A stretch of DNA of 64,000 nucleotides from Vicinamibacterales bacterium (GTDB lineage: Bacteria; Acidobacteriota; Vicinamibacteria; Vicinamibacterales; UBA2999). This document shows positions 8,594 through 15,925 of this stretch, piece after piece. The translations under genes were made by a program, and so were the position numbers. The stretch spans positions 124,001-188,000 of the forward strand of contig JBAZYO010000012.1 of the NCBI GenBank assembly GCA_041659285.1. The letters are read 5' to 3'. Position 1 is the first letter of the stretch. Every line of letters starts with the position of its first letter. The notes beneath the pieces were generated by a model. That model made no database searches. It saw only the letters and a list, made by a program, of their open reading frames with translations, and was not told the DNA's origin.

Positions 8594-9786
8594 GGGGTCA
8601 CCTCTTCTTCAGCCACCGTCTTGAAGACGCCGTCCTGCATGCGCTTGATGATAACGTGTCGCCCGACAATCGCACCATCGGTGCTGAACTTGAAATTCCC
8701 GAACAGTCCGGTCCATTCGCTGGTCTTGAGCGTGGTCGCGACCACGATTGGATCGACGCTCTGGGAGCGCTCCGCCGCCTTCACGAAGAGCGTGAACGCC
8801 TCGTAGCCCTGCGAGGATCCGTAGCCCGGGTACGACTTGAAGCGGGCAAAGAACCGGTTGCGAAAGGCCTGGAACTCCGGGTTGGTGGAGTCGGGATCCA
8901 CCGCGCTGGCCAGGTAGAGGTTGTTGGCGGCGGCGCCGGCCAGGCGCCACGCGTCTGACGAGTCGAGCTTGTCGCCGGCGAGGATGGGCTGCGTAAAGCC
9001 CATGGCCTGCATGTCCACGAGCACCTTCGCGGCCCACGGCAACTGATCGGAGAGCAGGATGGCGTCGGTCGATTCAGTACGCATGGTCGCCAGCAACTCC
9101 CGGAAGTCTTGCCGCCGGTAGTCGCTGGCCGGCATGTACGACCGGTAATACGCCGGCACCAGTCCCATCTGGGCCGCGTAGTGTGGGAACCAGCGCGCCA
9201 GCGCCTCACCCTGCTCGAATCGCCCGTAGAACACGCCAATCCGATTCCAGCCCTGCTTCTTCGCGAACCCCGCAAGCGCTTCCGCAAAATCCGCGTCATC
9301 CGGGACGAGGCGGAAGGTGTACGCGAACCCGTGTTCCGTCAGGCGCGCAAGGGTCGCCTTTGGCGACAGGTAAAGGACGCCGTGATTCTCGTAGGTCACC
9401 GCGGCCGCAATCGCGGCTTCGGACGTTTCGTGGCCGATCACCCCCATCACGGTGGGGTCCCTGGCAATGCGGCGCGCGATCGCCCCATGGTCTTTCGCGA
9501 CAACGGGTTCGTTGATGAACTCGACGTGCACGCGTCCGGCGAGCGGGCTGCTGCCGGCGTTCAGTTCCTCGAGGGCGAGCGTCACGCCCTCGATCAGGCT
9601 CATGCGCCCATCCTGGGGCCAGGGCACCACGACCTTCACCGACGGCGGCGGCCAGGCGCTGCCCGCGCGCAACAGCGCGGTCGGCGTGTAGTACATGTCC
9701 TTGACAATCAACCAGTACAGCAGGCCGCCGCACACCGCCATCGCGAGCAGGATGCGCAGCAGCAACACCGCAAAGGATCGGGTCAT
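8590..9786 (-). CDS. Membrane-anchored periplasmic binding protein (type I, Leu/Ile/Val-like)
   Basis: A 398-residue protein with an N-terminal membrane anchor (AVLLLRILLAMAVCGGLLYW) is followed by a two-lobed type I periplasmic-binding fold. Family features include VVVPWPQDGRMSLIEGVTLA at the start of lobe 1, MGVIGHETSEAAIAAA, NRIGVFYGRFEQGE and YGSSQGYEAFTLFVKAA. Such proteins bind amino acids or similar ligands for ABC importers or act as sensor modules. No importer permease lies nearby, so a sensory or scaffold role is possible. It is four-base coupled to the following 62-residue membrane protein and 12 bases from the SPFH gene. Confidence 0.8.
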   Translation of the reverse strand: MTRSFAVLLLRILLAMAVCGGLLYWLIVKDMYYTPTALLRAGSAWPPPSVKVVVPWPQDGRMSLIEGVTLALEELNAGSSPLAGRVHVEFINEPVVAKDHGAIARRIARDPTVMGVIGHETSEAAIAAAVTYENHGVLYLSPKATLARLTEHGFAYTFRLVPDDADFAEALAGFAKKQGWNRIGVFYGRFEQGEALARWFPHYAAQMGLVPAYYRSYMPASDYRRQDFRELLATMRTESTDAILLSDQLPWAAKVLVDMQAMGFTQPILAGDKLDSSDAWRLAGAAANNLYLASAVDPDSTNPEFQAFRNRFFARFKSYPGYGSSQGYEAFTLFVKAAERSQSVDPIVVATTLKTSEWTGLFGNFKFSTDGAIVGRHVIIKRMQDGVFKTVAEEEVTP

Positions 9787-9798
9787 CGTGTCCCGCGC

Positions 9799-10710
9799 CT
9801 ATTGCGGAGGCAGAATGATCGGCAGGCCATCCGCGGTGCGGCCAATGATGATGGTCTTCGCGTTCGGAGACTTCGCCAGTTCCTTGGTGGCCTGCAGCGC
9901 TTCCCACTGCAGCACGTTCGGCGTCAGCGAGCCGTTGATGAGGCCGTTGTAGACGGCGGTGCCGGCCGCTTCGATGCGCTGGCGCTCGGCCTCGGCCGTG
10001 GCGATCTTGAGGCGGAACTCGTACGCTTCCGCCGTCTCCTTCTCGACCATCTTGGCTTCGATGCGTTCCCGCACCGGCTTCGGCAGCTCGATGGACCTGA
10101 CGACCACCTCGTCAATGTGCACGTAGTTCCGCGACGCCTGCTCCATCACCTCGTTGACGACGCGCTGCACCACGTCCTGCGACGTGGTGTAGATGGTGTC
10201 GAGGGCCTGCGCGCCGACGATGCCACGCAGCGCCGACTCAACCTCGGGAACCACGACCTTCTCCGGATAATCGGGCCCGACCTTCTGGTGAAGGAGACCC
10301 ACCAGTTCGAGCTCGGGCCGGTATCGGATCGACAGGTCAAACTTGACCTCGAGCCCTTCCGAACTGAGCGCAGTCATCGTGTGGCGGATTTCCTGGAGCC
10401 GGACGTTGTAGACGAAGAGCTTGTCCCAGGGCGGAACGAAGCGGAGGCCTTCGCCCAGCAGCCGGTCGGTCACGGTGCCGCCGGCGAAGCGCCGGTACAT
10501 CACGCCGACTTGACCCGATTCGATGGTCACGAAGATGGCGGGCCAGAAATAGGCCAGCAGGAACAGCAGGACGCCCGTGGCCAACAGCACGCGGTTTGAC
10601 TGCCCCGCGACGAACGCCCACAGGCGTCGGAACGGGCCCGCCTCGCGCAGATCTTCCTGGTCGGGCAGCAGATCGTCCGCTGGGAAGGTGTCGGCGTCGA
10701 GAGTGCTCAT
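9799..10710 (-). CDS. SPFH/Band 7 (prohibitin-like) membrane protein
   Basis: A 303-residue protein has an acidic N-terminus, one membrane helix (VLLATGVLLFLLAYF) and a Band 7 domain. Typical residues are VTIESGQVGVMYRRF, GLRFVPPWDKLFVYNVR and SIRYRPELELV, followed by a coiled coil rich in Ala/Glu (VEKETAEAYEFRLKIATAEA). Prohibitin-type proteins form ring-shaped membrane scaffolds that modulate proteases or microdomains. It heads the run of genes leading to the exporter. The C-terminus (TIIIGRTADGLPIILPPQ) is typical of prohibitin-like bacterial members. Confidence 0.85.
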   Translation of the reverse strand: MSTLDADTFPADDLLPDQEDLREAGPFRRLWAFVAGQSNRVLLATGVLLFLLAYFWPAIFVTIESGQVGVMYRRFAGGTVTDRLLGEGLRFVPPWDKLFVYNVRLQEIRHTMTALSSEGLEVKFDLSIRYRPELELVGLLHQKVGPDYPEKVVVPEVESALRGIVGAQALDTIYTTSQDVVQRVVNEVMEQASRNYVHIDEVVVRSIELPKPVRERIEAKMVEKETAEAYEFRLKIATAEAERQRIEAAGTAVYNGLINGSLTPNVLQWEALQATKELAKSPNAKTIIIGRTADGLPIILPPQ

Positions 10711-10821
10711 GGAGTCAGGCCCAGCCGTGAGGCATGAGGCCCTCTATCCTACTCCAAGCCCGACGGGGCCGATCCAGGCCGCACCAGGCCCCGCGCTCGA
10801 CGGGCCCTGAGGCGTTCCCCG

Positions 10822-11154
10822 CTAGGTGGGCCCCACTGTTGCGCCGCGCTGGGGCTCGATCGCGTCGGCCAGCTCGGAGTTGCGCTTCGCGGTGAAGCCG
10901 AACATCAGCAGCGCCACGCCGGTGGCCATCGCCCACCCGGCCTGTCGTCGTCGAACCGCGTTGACCGAGTCGCCCCCCGAAGCCTCAACTGACGAGGCGT
11001 CGGCCTGAAATGCACCCAGGCCGCCCAGGAACGTCCCATCGCCGCGCGCGGAGTTGAAGTTGTCGGGCTGATGCATCCACAGGACCAGCAGTCCAACCAC
11101 CACGAATATGGCGCCCAGGATCATGGCGCCCCACGAGTATGTTTTCGGATGCAT
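10822..11154 (-). CDS. 110-residue two-helix membrane protein
   Basis: Not recognised. The protein begins MHPKTYSWGAMILGAI and has a membrane helix at residues about 8-28 and a second near the C-terminus (GWAMATGVALLMFGF), separated by a Gly/Ser/Asp-rich loop. ATG 11154 was chosen over one 66 bases upstream because a purine-rich GGGAGG lies before it and the upstream extension overlaps a possible operator. Confidence 0.55.
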   Translation of the reverse strand: MHPKTYSWGAMILGAIFVVVGLLVLWMHQPDNFNSARGDGTFLGGLGAFQADASSVEASGGDSVNAVRRRQAGWAMATGVALLMFGFTAKRNSELADAIEPQRGATVGPT

Positions 11155-11202
11155 CGCGACGCTAGCCTCCCTCAACGACACGCGGATCAACAACTGATAC
11201 AA

Positions 11203-11226
11203 GACGACACTTCGCGACATTGTGCG
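11203..11226. promoter_or_regulatory. TGTCGC-type repeat, candidate operator (copy 2)
   Basis: On the minus strand this segment reads AATGTCGCGAAGTGTCG, closely matching ATTGTCGCGATGTGTCG at 12768-12784. It lies upstream of the two-helix membrane protein and just after the HTH sensor gene. Operator function is inferred from the shared motif and the nearby HTH protein. Confidence 0.35.
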
Positions 11227-11254
11227 TTCCGGCCGGCGGGAACGCTCGGGGCCA

Positions 11255-12691
11255 TCACTGGCACCCGTCGGTCAACCGCGCCGGAGGCGGCGGGCTGTAT
11301 GGCACCCTGGCCACGGACCAGCGATTCTCCTGCCACGACCTGACGTACATCTCGAGCGGCTCCCCATCCTGTGGCGGCCACGGCGCTCCAGAGCGCGGGC
11401 GCTTCGTCCAGTAGGTGTCGGACGGCGTCACGGACTTGACGTCGAAGTTGCGCGACAGCTGATAGACCATTGCCGCCCCACCCAACGACTCATACGTCTC
11501 GACCTGGATGTCGGCGCCGACCGAGAGGTCGTCAACCCGGTTGTACGGCAGGCCGTCGAGCCGGTTGAGCGGCGATGCCGGCAGCAGGACGTATCGCACG
11601 GGCAACCCGGCGGGACACTCGATGCATGCGAACTCGCCGTCGCCGTCTTGAGGCGCGGCCGCCGGAGGCGCCGCCGGATCCAGCAGCGCCAGGCTCGCCG
11701 AGGCGAACTCGTTGTTCACACCCGCCGCCAGCACGTGGGGACGGCCCTCGAACTGCATCGACCGCAGGATCTTGATGCTCCCAGGTTGCACGTAGCGGAG
11801 CGTCTCCTTCCCTGAGGGATCGAGGCTCACGACGGCCGAGGGCCACCACGGCGAATGCTCGAACGCGAGCCACAACGTCTTTTCATGGGGCTGCGGCTCG
11901 ATGTCCCAGAACGCCCATGGGCCGGTGTAGGTGCCGGCCTTGAACCTGAGCGTGATGGCCGGCGAGTACGAATAGCGAAGGCTGCCGTCCGATTCGAAGA
12001 CGTGCAGCACGTCAAACGGAGTGCCGTCCGGCCCCACGTGCGAAAGCACCACGACCACTTCGCTGCGGCCGTCGCCTTCGATGTCCGCCAGCTGCCACCA
12101 CTTTCGCAACTCCGGCCGAGAGCCGGTGTCGATGATGGCGATGGACTCGCTGAAGTCGTGAGACCAGATGCTGGTGCCCTCCGCATTCAGGGCCAACAGC
12201 CGCGACCCTTCGATGGCCAACACCGAAGGCGCATGATTGGGTGTGACCAGGAACGGTCGCGCGAGCACGATGGCCACGACAATCAGTACACCGAAGATGC
12301 CTGCCCAGGCCCGGAACGAGAGGGGCGCCTCGGGAATAGCGGTCACCGTGAGCGGCGCGGGGACGGGGACAGGAACGAACACCGGGAGGGGTAGATGCGC
12401 GGGCGGCTGGGCAGACACCGGCGCCTTCGGCGGCTCGACCGGTTCCGGCGGCAGGGTGGGGGCCGCGGGAGCCTTATCCGTTTTCCGGAACTCGCGGTCC
12501 GCCCGCCAGTGGTCAAGTTCGTCGGCAAACGCAAACACCGCCTGGCTGCCGTCCATCCTGCGGACGGGGAGGCCAAGCCGGGCTTCCCAGCGCTGCGCGG
12601 TGCGCACCTCGATCCCGAGGTGGCTGGCGACCTCGCCCCATGTTTCGAGGCGAACGCGCTCACGCCCATCTGATTCCCTAATGGTCTTCAT
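11255..12691 (-). CDS. Excisionase/MerR-like HTH protein with membrane helix and extracytoplasmic FG-GAP-like sensor
   Basis: This 478-residue protein has an unusual layout. Residues about 15-65 are a winged HTH of excisionase/MerR type (WGEVASHLGIEVRTAQRWE, VFAFADELDHWR). A Pro/Val-rich linker follows (about 70-125), then one membrane helix (AGIFGVLIVVAIVLARPF) and a roughly 320-residue extracytoplasmic domain. That domain contains a possible FG-GAP/VCBS-like strand pair (LADIEGDGRSEVVVVLSHV). The HTH type is recurrent in Acidobacteriota, where it is fused to varied sensor domains. The arrangement suggests a one-component, ToxR/CadC-like transmembrane regulator. Its ligand is unknown. Repeated TGTCGC elements flank the gene. 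Confidence 0.7.
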   Translation of the reverse strand: MKTIRESDGRERVRLETWGEVASHLGIEVRTAQRWEARLGLPVRRMDGSQAVFAFADELDHWRADREFRKTDKAPAAPTLPPEPVEPPKAPVSAQPPAHLPLPVFVPVPVPAPLTVTAIPEAPLSFRAWAGIFGVLIVVAIVLARPFLVTPNHAPSVLAIEGSRLLALNAEGTSIWSHDFSESIAIIDTGSRPELRKWWQLADIEGDGRSEVVVVLSHVGPDGTPFDVLHVFESDGSLRYSYSPAITLRFKAGTYTGPWAFWDIEPQPHEKTLWLAFEHSPWWPSAVVSLDPSGKETLRYVQPGSIKILRSMQFEGRPHVLAAGVNNEFASASLALLDPAAPPAAAPQDGDGEFACIECPAGLPVRYVLLPASPLNRLDGLPYNRVDDLSVGADIQVETYESLGGAAMVYQLSRNFDVKSVTPSDTYWTKRPRSGAPWPPQDGEPLEMYVRSWQENRWSVARVPYSPPPPARLTDGCQ

Positions 12692-12769
12692 GCTAGCCGC
12701 CGCATCTTATCGACATCGACGGACACAATCGCAGCCTTCCGACCCTGAAGGAGGCCAAAAACAGGGCAT

Positions 12770-12795
12770 TGTCGCGATGTGTCGCATGTTGCCGT
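12770..12795. promoter_or_regulatory. TGTCGC tandem repeat upstream of the HTH sensor gene
   Basis: Three spaced TGTCGC-like units (TGTCGCGA, TGTGTCGCA, TGTTGCCG) lie 80-105 bases upstream of the HTH membrane-sensor start. A similar site lies downstream of that gene. It could be the autoregulatory operator of the HTH protein. The rest of the 222-base gap to the next gene shows no other feature. Confidence 0.4.
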
Positions 12796-12913
12796 GCGCG
12801 CGGCCGACCCGAACCAGGGCCAGTGCGAACGGCTGTGTGCGACCGGGCGGTTAGGCCCGATGCGGGGGGACACTAGATATAGACGGCCGAGCTTGCCAAA
12901 ATTCTCGCGGAGC

Positions 12914-13480
12914 CTAAATCTTCTTACCGAGCCAGGTGAACGGGCCGCCAGTGGACTTGTCGGTGAGCTCCTTGCCGGCCAGCTTCGTGCTCAGTTTCCA
13001 CACGAAATCCATCTCGCTGTGGATGGCGCTGAGGGCCATGCGGCTCTCGACAATCAACAGCATCGACCCGTAAAGCATGAACAGCGACCCCAGCAGGCCC
13101 AGCACCACGGCAAGCCACGTGAAGTTGCGGGCCGCGGCCGAGGCGATGGCAATGGCGACGCTGGAGGAGACGAACACGCCTAGGGCCGCGTAAAACGCGG
13201 TCATGGCGCGCTGGATCAGCCGCGCGCGCGAGGTCTGCCGATCGAGTTGCGAGAAAATCAGCTGCCGCCGCTCCTCGAACATCTCGTCCTGGTCGGAATG
13301 GAGGGCCAGCTCCTGGAAGCGCTCCGAGAGCAGGCGCACGCGGTCGATCACGCGGCCCAGGCGGGTGCTGGTCGAGAAGATCAGGGCGCCGCAGGCCGAA
13401 ATGAGCACCGCCGGGGTGATCATCGCGGTCAGGATCGCCAGCGCGTTCTGGGGCGCCTCGAGTCGCGTCAGCCAATCCAT
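12914..13480 (-). CDS. DUF2721-like membrane protein
   Basis: A 188-residue protein has an N-terminal hydrophobic stretch (ILTAMITPAVLISACGALI), a charged cytoplasmic segment with STRLGRVIDRVR, and two further helices (FYAALGVFVSSSVAIAIA and WLAVVLGLLGSLFMLYGSML). The order TM, STR-x-RVIDR, helical linker, two TM is characteristic of the DUF2721 family, whose function is unknown. ATG 13480 is supported by a TACACT hexamer seven bases upstream. It is transcribed divergently from the quinone oxidoreductase. Confidence 0.8.
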   Translation of the reverse strand: MDWLTRLEAPQNALAILTAMITPAVLISACGALIFSTSTRLGRVIDRVRLLSERFQELALHSDQDEMFEERRQLIFSQLDRQTSRARLIQRAMTAFYAALGVFVSSSVAIAIASAAARNFTWLAVVLGLLGSLFMLYGSMLLIVESRMALSAIHSEMDFVWKLSTKLAGKELTDKSTGGPFTWLGKKI

Positions 13481-13487
13481 GGCACTT

Positions 13488-13493
13488 AGTGTA
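13488..13493 (-). promoter_or_regulatory. Leaderless-type -10 (TACACT) for the DUF2721-like gene
   Basis: On the minus strand TACACT is followed by seven bases and then the ATG, the spacing expected when transcription starts at or next to the start codon. The element lies back to back with the -10 of the divergent oxidoreductase. Confidence 0.5.
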
Positions 13494-13497
13494 CGAC

Positions 13498-13503
13498 TAG
13501 AAT
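13498..13503 (+). promoter_or_regulatory. Leaderless-type -10 (TAGAAT) for the quinone oxidoreductase
   Basis: TAGAAT is followed by TGCCCCC and the ATG at 13511. No Shine-Dalgarno sequence fits in this gap. The whole divergent intergenic space is 30 bases, so the two promoters must overlap. Confidence 0.5.
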
Positions 13504-13510
13504 TGCCCCC

Positions 13511-14485
13511 ATGAAAGCCATCCTCGCGCGCGAATTCGGCGGTCCAGACGTCCTCAAACTCGAAGAAGTGCCGGACCCGGCGGCCGGCACGGGCCAGGTC
13601 AGGGTCCGCATTCATGCCGTCGGCGTCAACCCTTACGACACCTACATGCGTGCGGGCGGCTATGCCATTTCGCCGGCCCTGCCGTTTACGCCGGGCGCCG
13701 ACGCCGCCGGCGTCATTGACCAGGTCGGCGATGGCGGCACCGGATGGCACGCCGGCGACCGGGTCTACATCAGCGGCACGGCGCTCGGCAAAGCCCACGG
13801 TGCCTACGCGGCGCTCGCGGTGTGCGAGGTGGGCCAGGTCCACCGGCTGCCGGCCCGGATCAGTTTTGCGCAGGGTGCGGGGTTGTTCGTGCCGTACGTG
13901 ACAGCGTGGCGGGCGCTATTCGGCCGCGCCAACGCGCGGGCCGGCGACACGGTGCTGGTGCACGGCGCCAGCGGCGGGGTCGGCGTGGCCGCCACCCAGT
14001 TCGCGGTCGCGGCGGGCCTGACGGTAATCGGCACGGCCGGAACCGATGAGGGGTTGAAGGTGGTGACGGCGCAAGGCGCGCACCATGCCTTCAATCACCG
14101 CGGTGACGGCTACCTGGATCGCATCGCCAGCGTCACCGGCGGGCGCGGGCCCGACGTCATTCTCGAGATGCTCGCCAACGTGAACCTCGATCACGACCTG
14201 ACGATCGTGGCGCCCGGCGGACGGGTCGTGGTGATCGGCAACCGCGGCCGCGTCGAGATCGACGCGCGCAAGATCATGTCGAAAGACTGCGCGGTGTATG
14301 GCCTGGCGCTGTGGGGCATTCCGCCGGACGAAGTCCGGCGCGCGCATCAGGCGATTATCGCGGGGTTGGAAAGCGGCGCCCTCAACCCGGTGGTCGGCCG
14401 GGAAATGCCGCTGGCCGACGCCGCCAGGGCCCACATCGAGGTGATGGAGCCAGGGGCGCACGGGAAGATCGTGCTGATCCCGTAA
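13511..14485 (+). CDS. NADPH:quinone oxidoreductase, zinc-independent MDR family
   Basis: A 324-residue medium-chain dehydrogenase/reductase of the quinone oxidoreductase (zeta-crystallin) type. The N-terminal GroES-like domain includes GADAAGVIDQVGDG and GWHAGDRVYISG. The Rossmann domain has the NADPH motif HGASGGVGVAATQFA near residue 155. The catalytic and structural zinc ligands of alcohol dehydrogenases are absent, as expected. The family reduces quinones or enones with NADPH in the cytoplasm. The length is normal. It is monocistronic, ending at a strong hairpin. Confidence 0.9.
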   Translation: MKAILAREFGGPDVLKLEEVPDPAAGTGQVRVRIHAVGVNPYDTYMRAGGYAISPALPFTPGADAAGVIDQVGDGGTGWHAGDRVYISGTALGKAHGAYAALAVCEVGQVHRLPARISFAQGAGLFVPYVTAWRALFGRANARAGDTVLVHGASGGVGVAATQFAVAAGLTVIGTAGTDEGLKVVTAQGAHHAFNHRGDGYLDRIASVTGGRGPDVILEMLANVNLDHDLTIVAPGGRVVVIGNRGRVEIDARKIMSKDCAVYGLALWGIPPDEVRRAHQAIIAGLESGALNPVVGREMPLADAARAHIEVMEPGAHGKIVLIP

Positions 14486-14504
14486 CTTCTAACAGGAGGT
14501 TAGG

Positions 14505-14534
14505 AGATCAGAAGAAATCCTATTCTTCTGATCT
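14505..14534. terminator. Perfect 12-bp inverted repeat between convergent genes
   Basis: AGATCAGAAGAA at 14505-14516 pairs exactly with TTCTTCTGATCT at 14523-14534 across a six-base loop. It lies between the oxidoreductase stop and the convergent Sec-protein stop and probably serves both strands. A direct repeat CTCCTGTGAA x2 follows it. Confidence 0.6.
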
Positions 14535-14576
14535 TCTGGTCTCCTGTGAAAACTCCTGATCTCCTGTGAACTCCGA

Positions 14577-15647
14577 TCAGGGCTTGCGGGCCAGCTCTTC
14601 GTCGATGATCTGCTTGAACGCCGCGAACGGCTGCGCGCCGATCAGGGCGCGGCCGTTGATGTAGATGGTGGGCGTCGAGTTCACGCCCATCTTCTCGCCC
14701 TGTGCCATGCCCGCGCGCACGGCACCGGCGAACTTGCCTGAGTCCAGGCACTGTCCAAACTTCGCGGCGTCGAGGCCCAGGCCGGCCGCTGCCTGCTTGA
14801 GTGCCGGCACTTCGAGCGCCCGCTGGTTGGCGAACATGGCGTCGTGCATCTGCCAGTACTTGCCCTGCTCACCGGCGCACCGCGCCGCCTCCGATGCCTT
14901 GAATGCCTGCGCGTGATTGGGCAGGGGGAAATCCTTGAACACGATGCGAACCTTGTTCCCGTAGACCTGGCGAACTTGTGTGAGGGTCGGACCGACCCTC
15001 GCGCAGAACGGTCATTGATAGTCGGAGAATTCCACCAGCGTCACCGGCGCCGTGGCTTCTCCGGTTGCGGGGTCGGTGTTGTCCACCGCGACGCTGTAGC
15101 GCGGCGGATCGAGCATCACCTTCACGGCGGCGCTCTTGCCCTTCAGTTCCTCAACGAGCTGGGCGCGCGCTTGGAGTGTGCGCTGGCTGTCGAGGAAGTC
15201 CTTGATCTGGCCGCGCAGCTGCTCGAGCGTCCGCCCCTGCGCGCGCTCGCGGTTGGCCTCGAAGAACTGAACGATCTCCTGCTCCGACACCGGCACGGCC
15301 CGCTTGGCCGCGTCCTGCGACACGTACGCGGCCACCGACAGGTTGGCGGCCTTCGCCGCGTCCTCGATCAGGATCTCGCCCACCACCTGATCCAGCATGT
15401 TGCGCCGGTTCTGGTAGAGCAATTGGGTGACACGCGCGCGCTCGGCGGCGTCGAACTCCTCCCACTTGGCGTCGAGTTCCTTGAGCGTGACCTTCCGCCC
15501 CGCAACCTCGGCCACGACCTGATCCGGGTTGGACGCCGGAGCCGGTTGCGCCTGGGCCGCCACGTTGGACGACTCGGAGCACGCGGTGACCACCACGCCC
15601 AAGGTGAAGACCAGCGCGTAGCCTCGGACGGAGCCTGACAATCTCAT
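14577..15647 (-). CDS. Putative selenoprotein: SurA-like N-domain plus DsbA-like domain with UPFC active site (UGA at codon 212)
   Basis: Read through a single in-frame TGA at 15014-15012, this is a 356-residue lipoprotein. It has a signal peptide with lipobox VVTAC (Cys near residue 23) and a SurA/parvulin-N-like helical domain (about 45-165). A DsbA-like thioredoxin fold follows, with VEFSDYQ-UGA-PFCARVGPTL, VRIVFKDFPLP and the cis-Pro loop NSTPTIYING. In DsbA relatives the UGA position is the first Cys of CPFC, so decoding as selenocysteine gives a UxxC redox pair. A perfect stem-loop follows the UGA at a spacing matching E. coli fdhF. Everything after the UGA is conserved and open, unlike a decayed gene. 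The expected role is thiol-disulfide exchange in the envelope. Its ATG overlaps the stop of the 73-residue gene (ATGA). The alternative is a nonsense mutation or sequencing error. The selC/selB genes are not in the window. Confidence 0.82.
14982..15000 (-). promoter_or_regulatory. Candidate bacterial SECIS element
   Basis: On the minus strand the RNA GAGGGUCGGUCCGACCCUC forms a seven- to eight-base-pair stem with apical GGUC. It starts 12 bases after the UGA. The distance from UGA to the loop GGU is 18 bases, the same as in the E. coli fdhF SECIS as I recall it, and the loop contains the GU pair needed for SelB contact. The bulged U of the E. coli element is not seen. The stem is coding sequence (RVGPTL), as usual for bacterial SECIS. 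Confidence 0.75.
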
Positions 15648-15865
15648 CCGCTCAGCTTATCATCGGCGCCTGGAATGGGAGCCGTCCCGGGCGCCGCCTC
15701 GTCCTTGCGCTGGTAGCCCGGACAGGACAGCACCGGCAGCGACGGGTACTTGAAGAAGCGCGGATCGTTCAGCGCGCGCTCGCACAGGTGGAACGTCGAA
15801 CGGCCGCCCTCGACGGTGCGGGAAAACGCGCAAGTGGCGCACAGGCCGGGAAACGGGGATGGCAT
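15644..15865 (-). CDS. 73-residue Cys-rich protein coupled to the selenoprotein
   Basis: The protein starts MPSPFPGLCATCAFSRTVEG and contains CxxC near the N-terminus, a third Cys in FHLCERAL and a fourth in LSCPGY. The FKYPSLPVLSCPGY segment is distinctive. Four cysteines in this spacing suggest a small zinc or iron-sulfur knuckle. I recognise the pattern as a recurring uncharacterised small protein but cannot name a family. Its stop overlaps the Sec-protein ATG by four bases, so the two are coupled. A redox partner role is only a guess. Confidence 0.7.
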   Translation of the reverse strand: MPSPFPGLCATCAFSRTVEGGRSTFHLCERALNDPRFFKYPSLPVLSCPGYQRKDEAAPGTAPIPGADDKLSG

Positions 15866-15925
15866 GACGGGCCAGTGGTTAGTGTAGGCCGCCGGGGCAT
15901 GACCTTTGCTAGAGTTGGGGTAATC

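Noticed and set aside
14577..15647. Two separate genes, one ending at the UGA and one starting with GTG at 14942
   Set aside because: The UGA falls exactly at the redox Cys of one DsbA fold. A start at 14942 would cut that fold in the middle of its first strand-helix unit. Read-through is the simpler reading, although a nonsense mutation remains possible.
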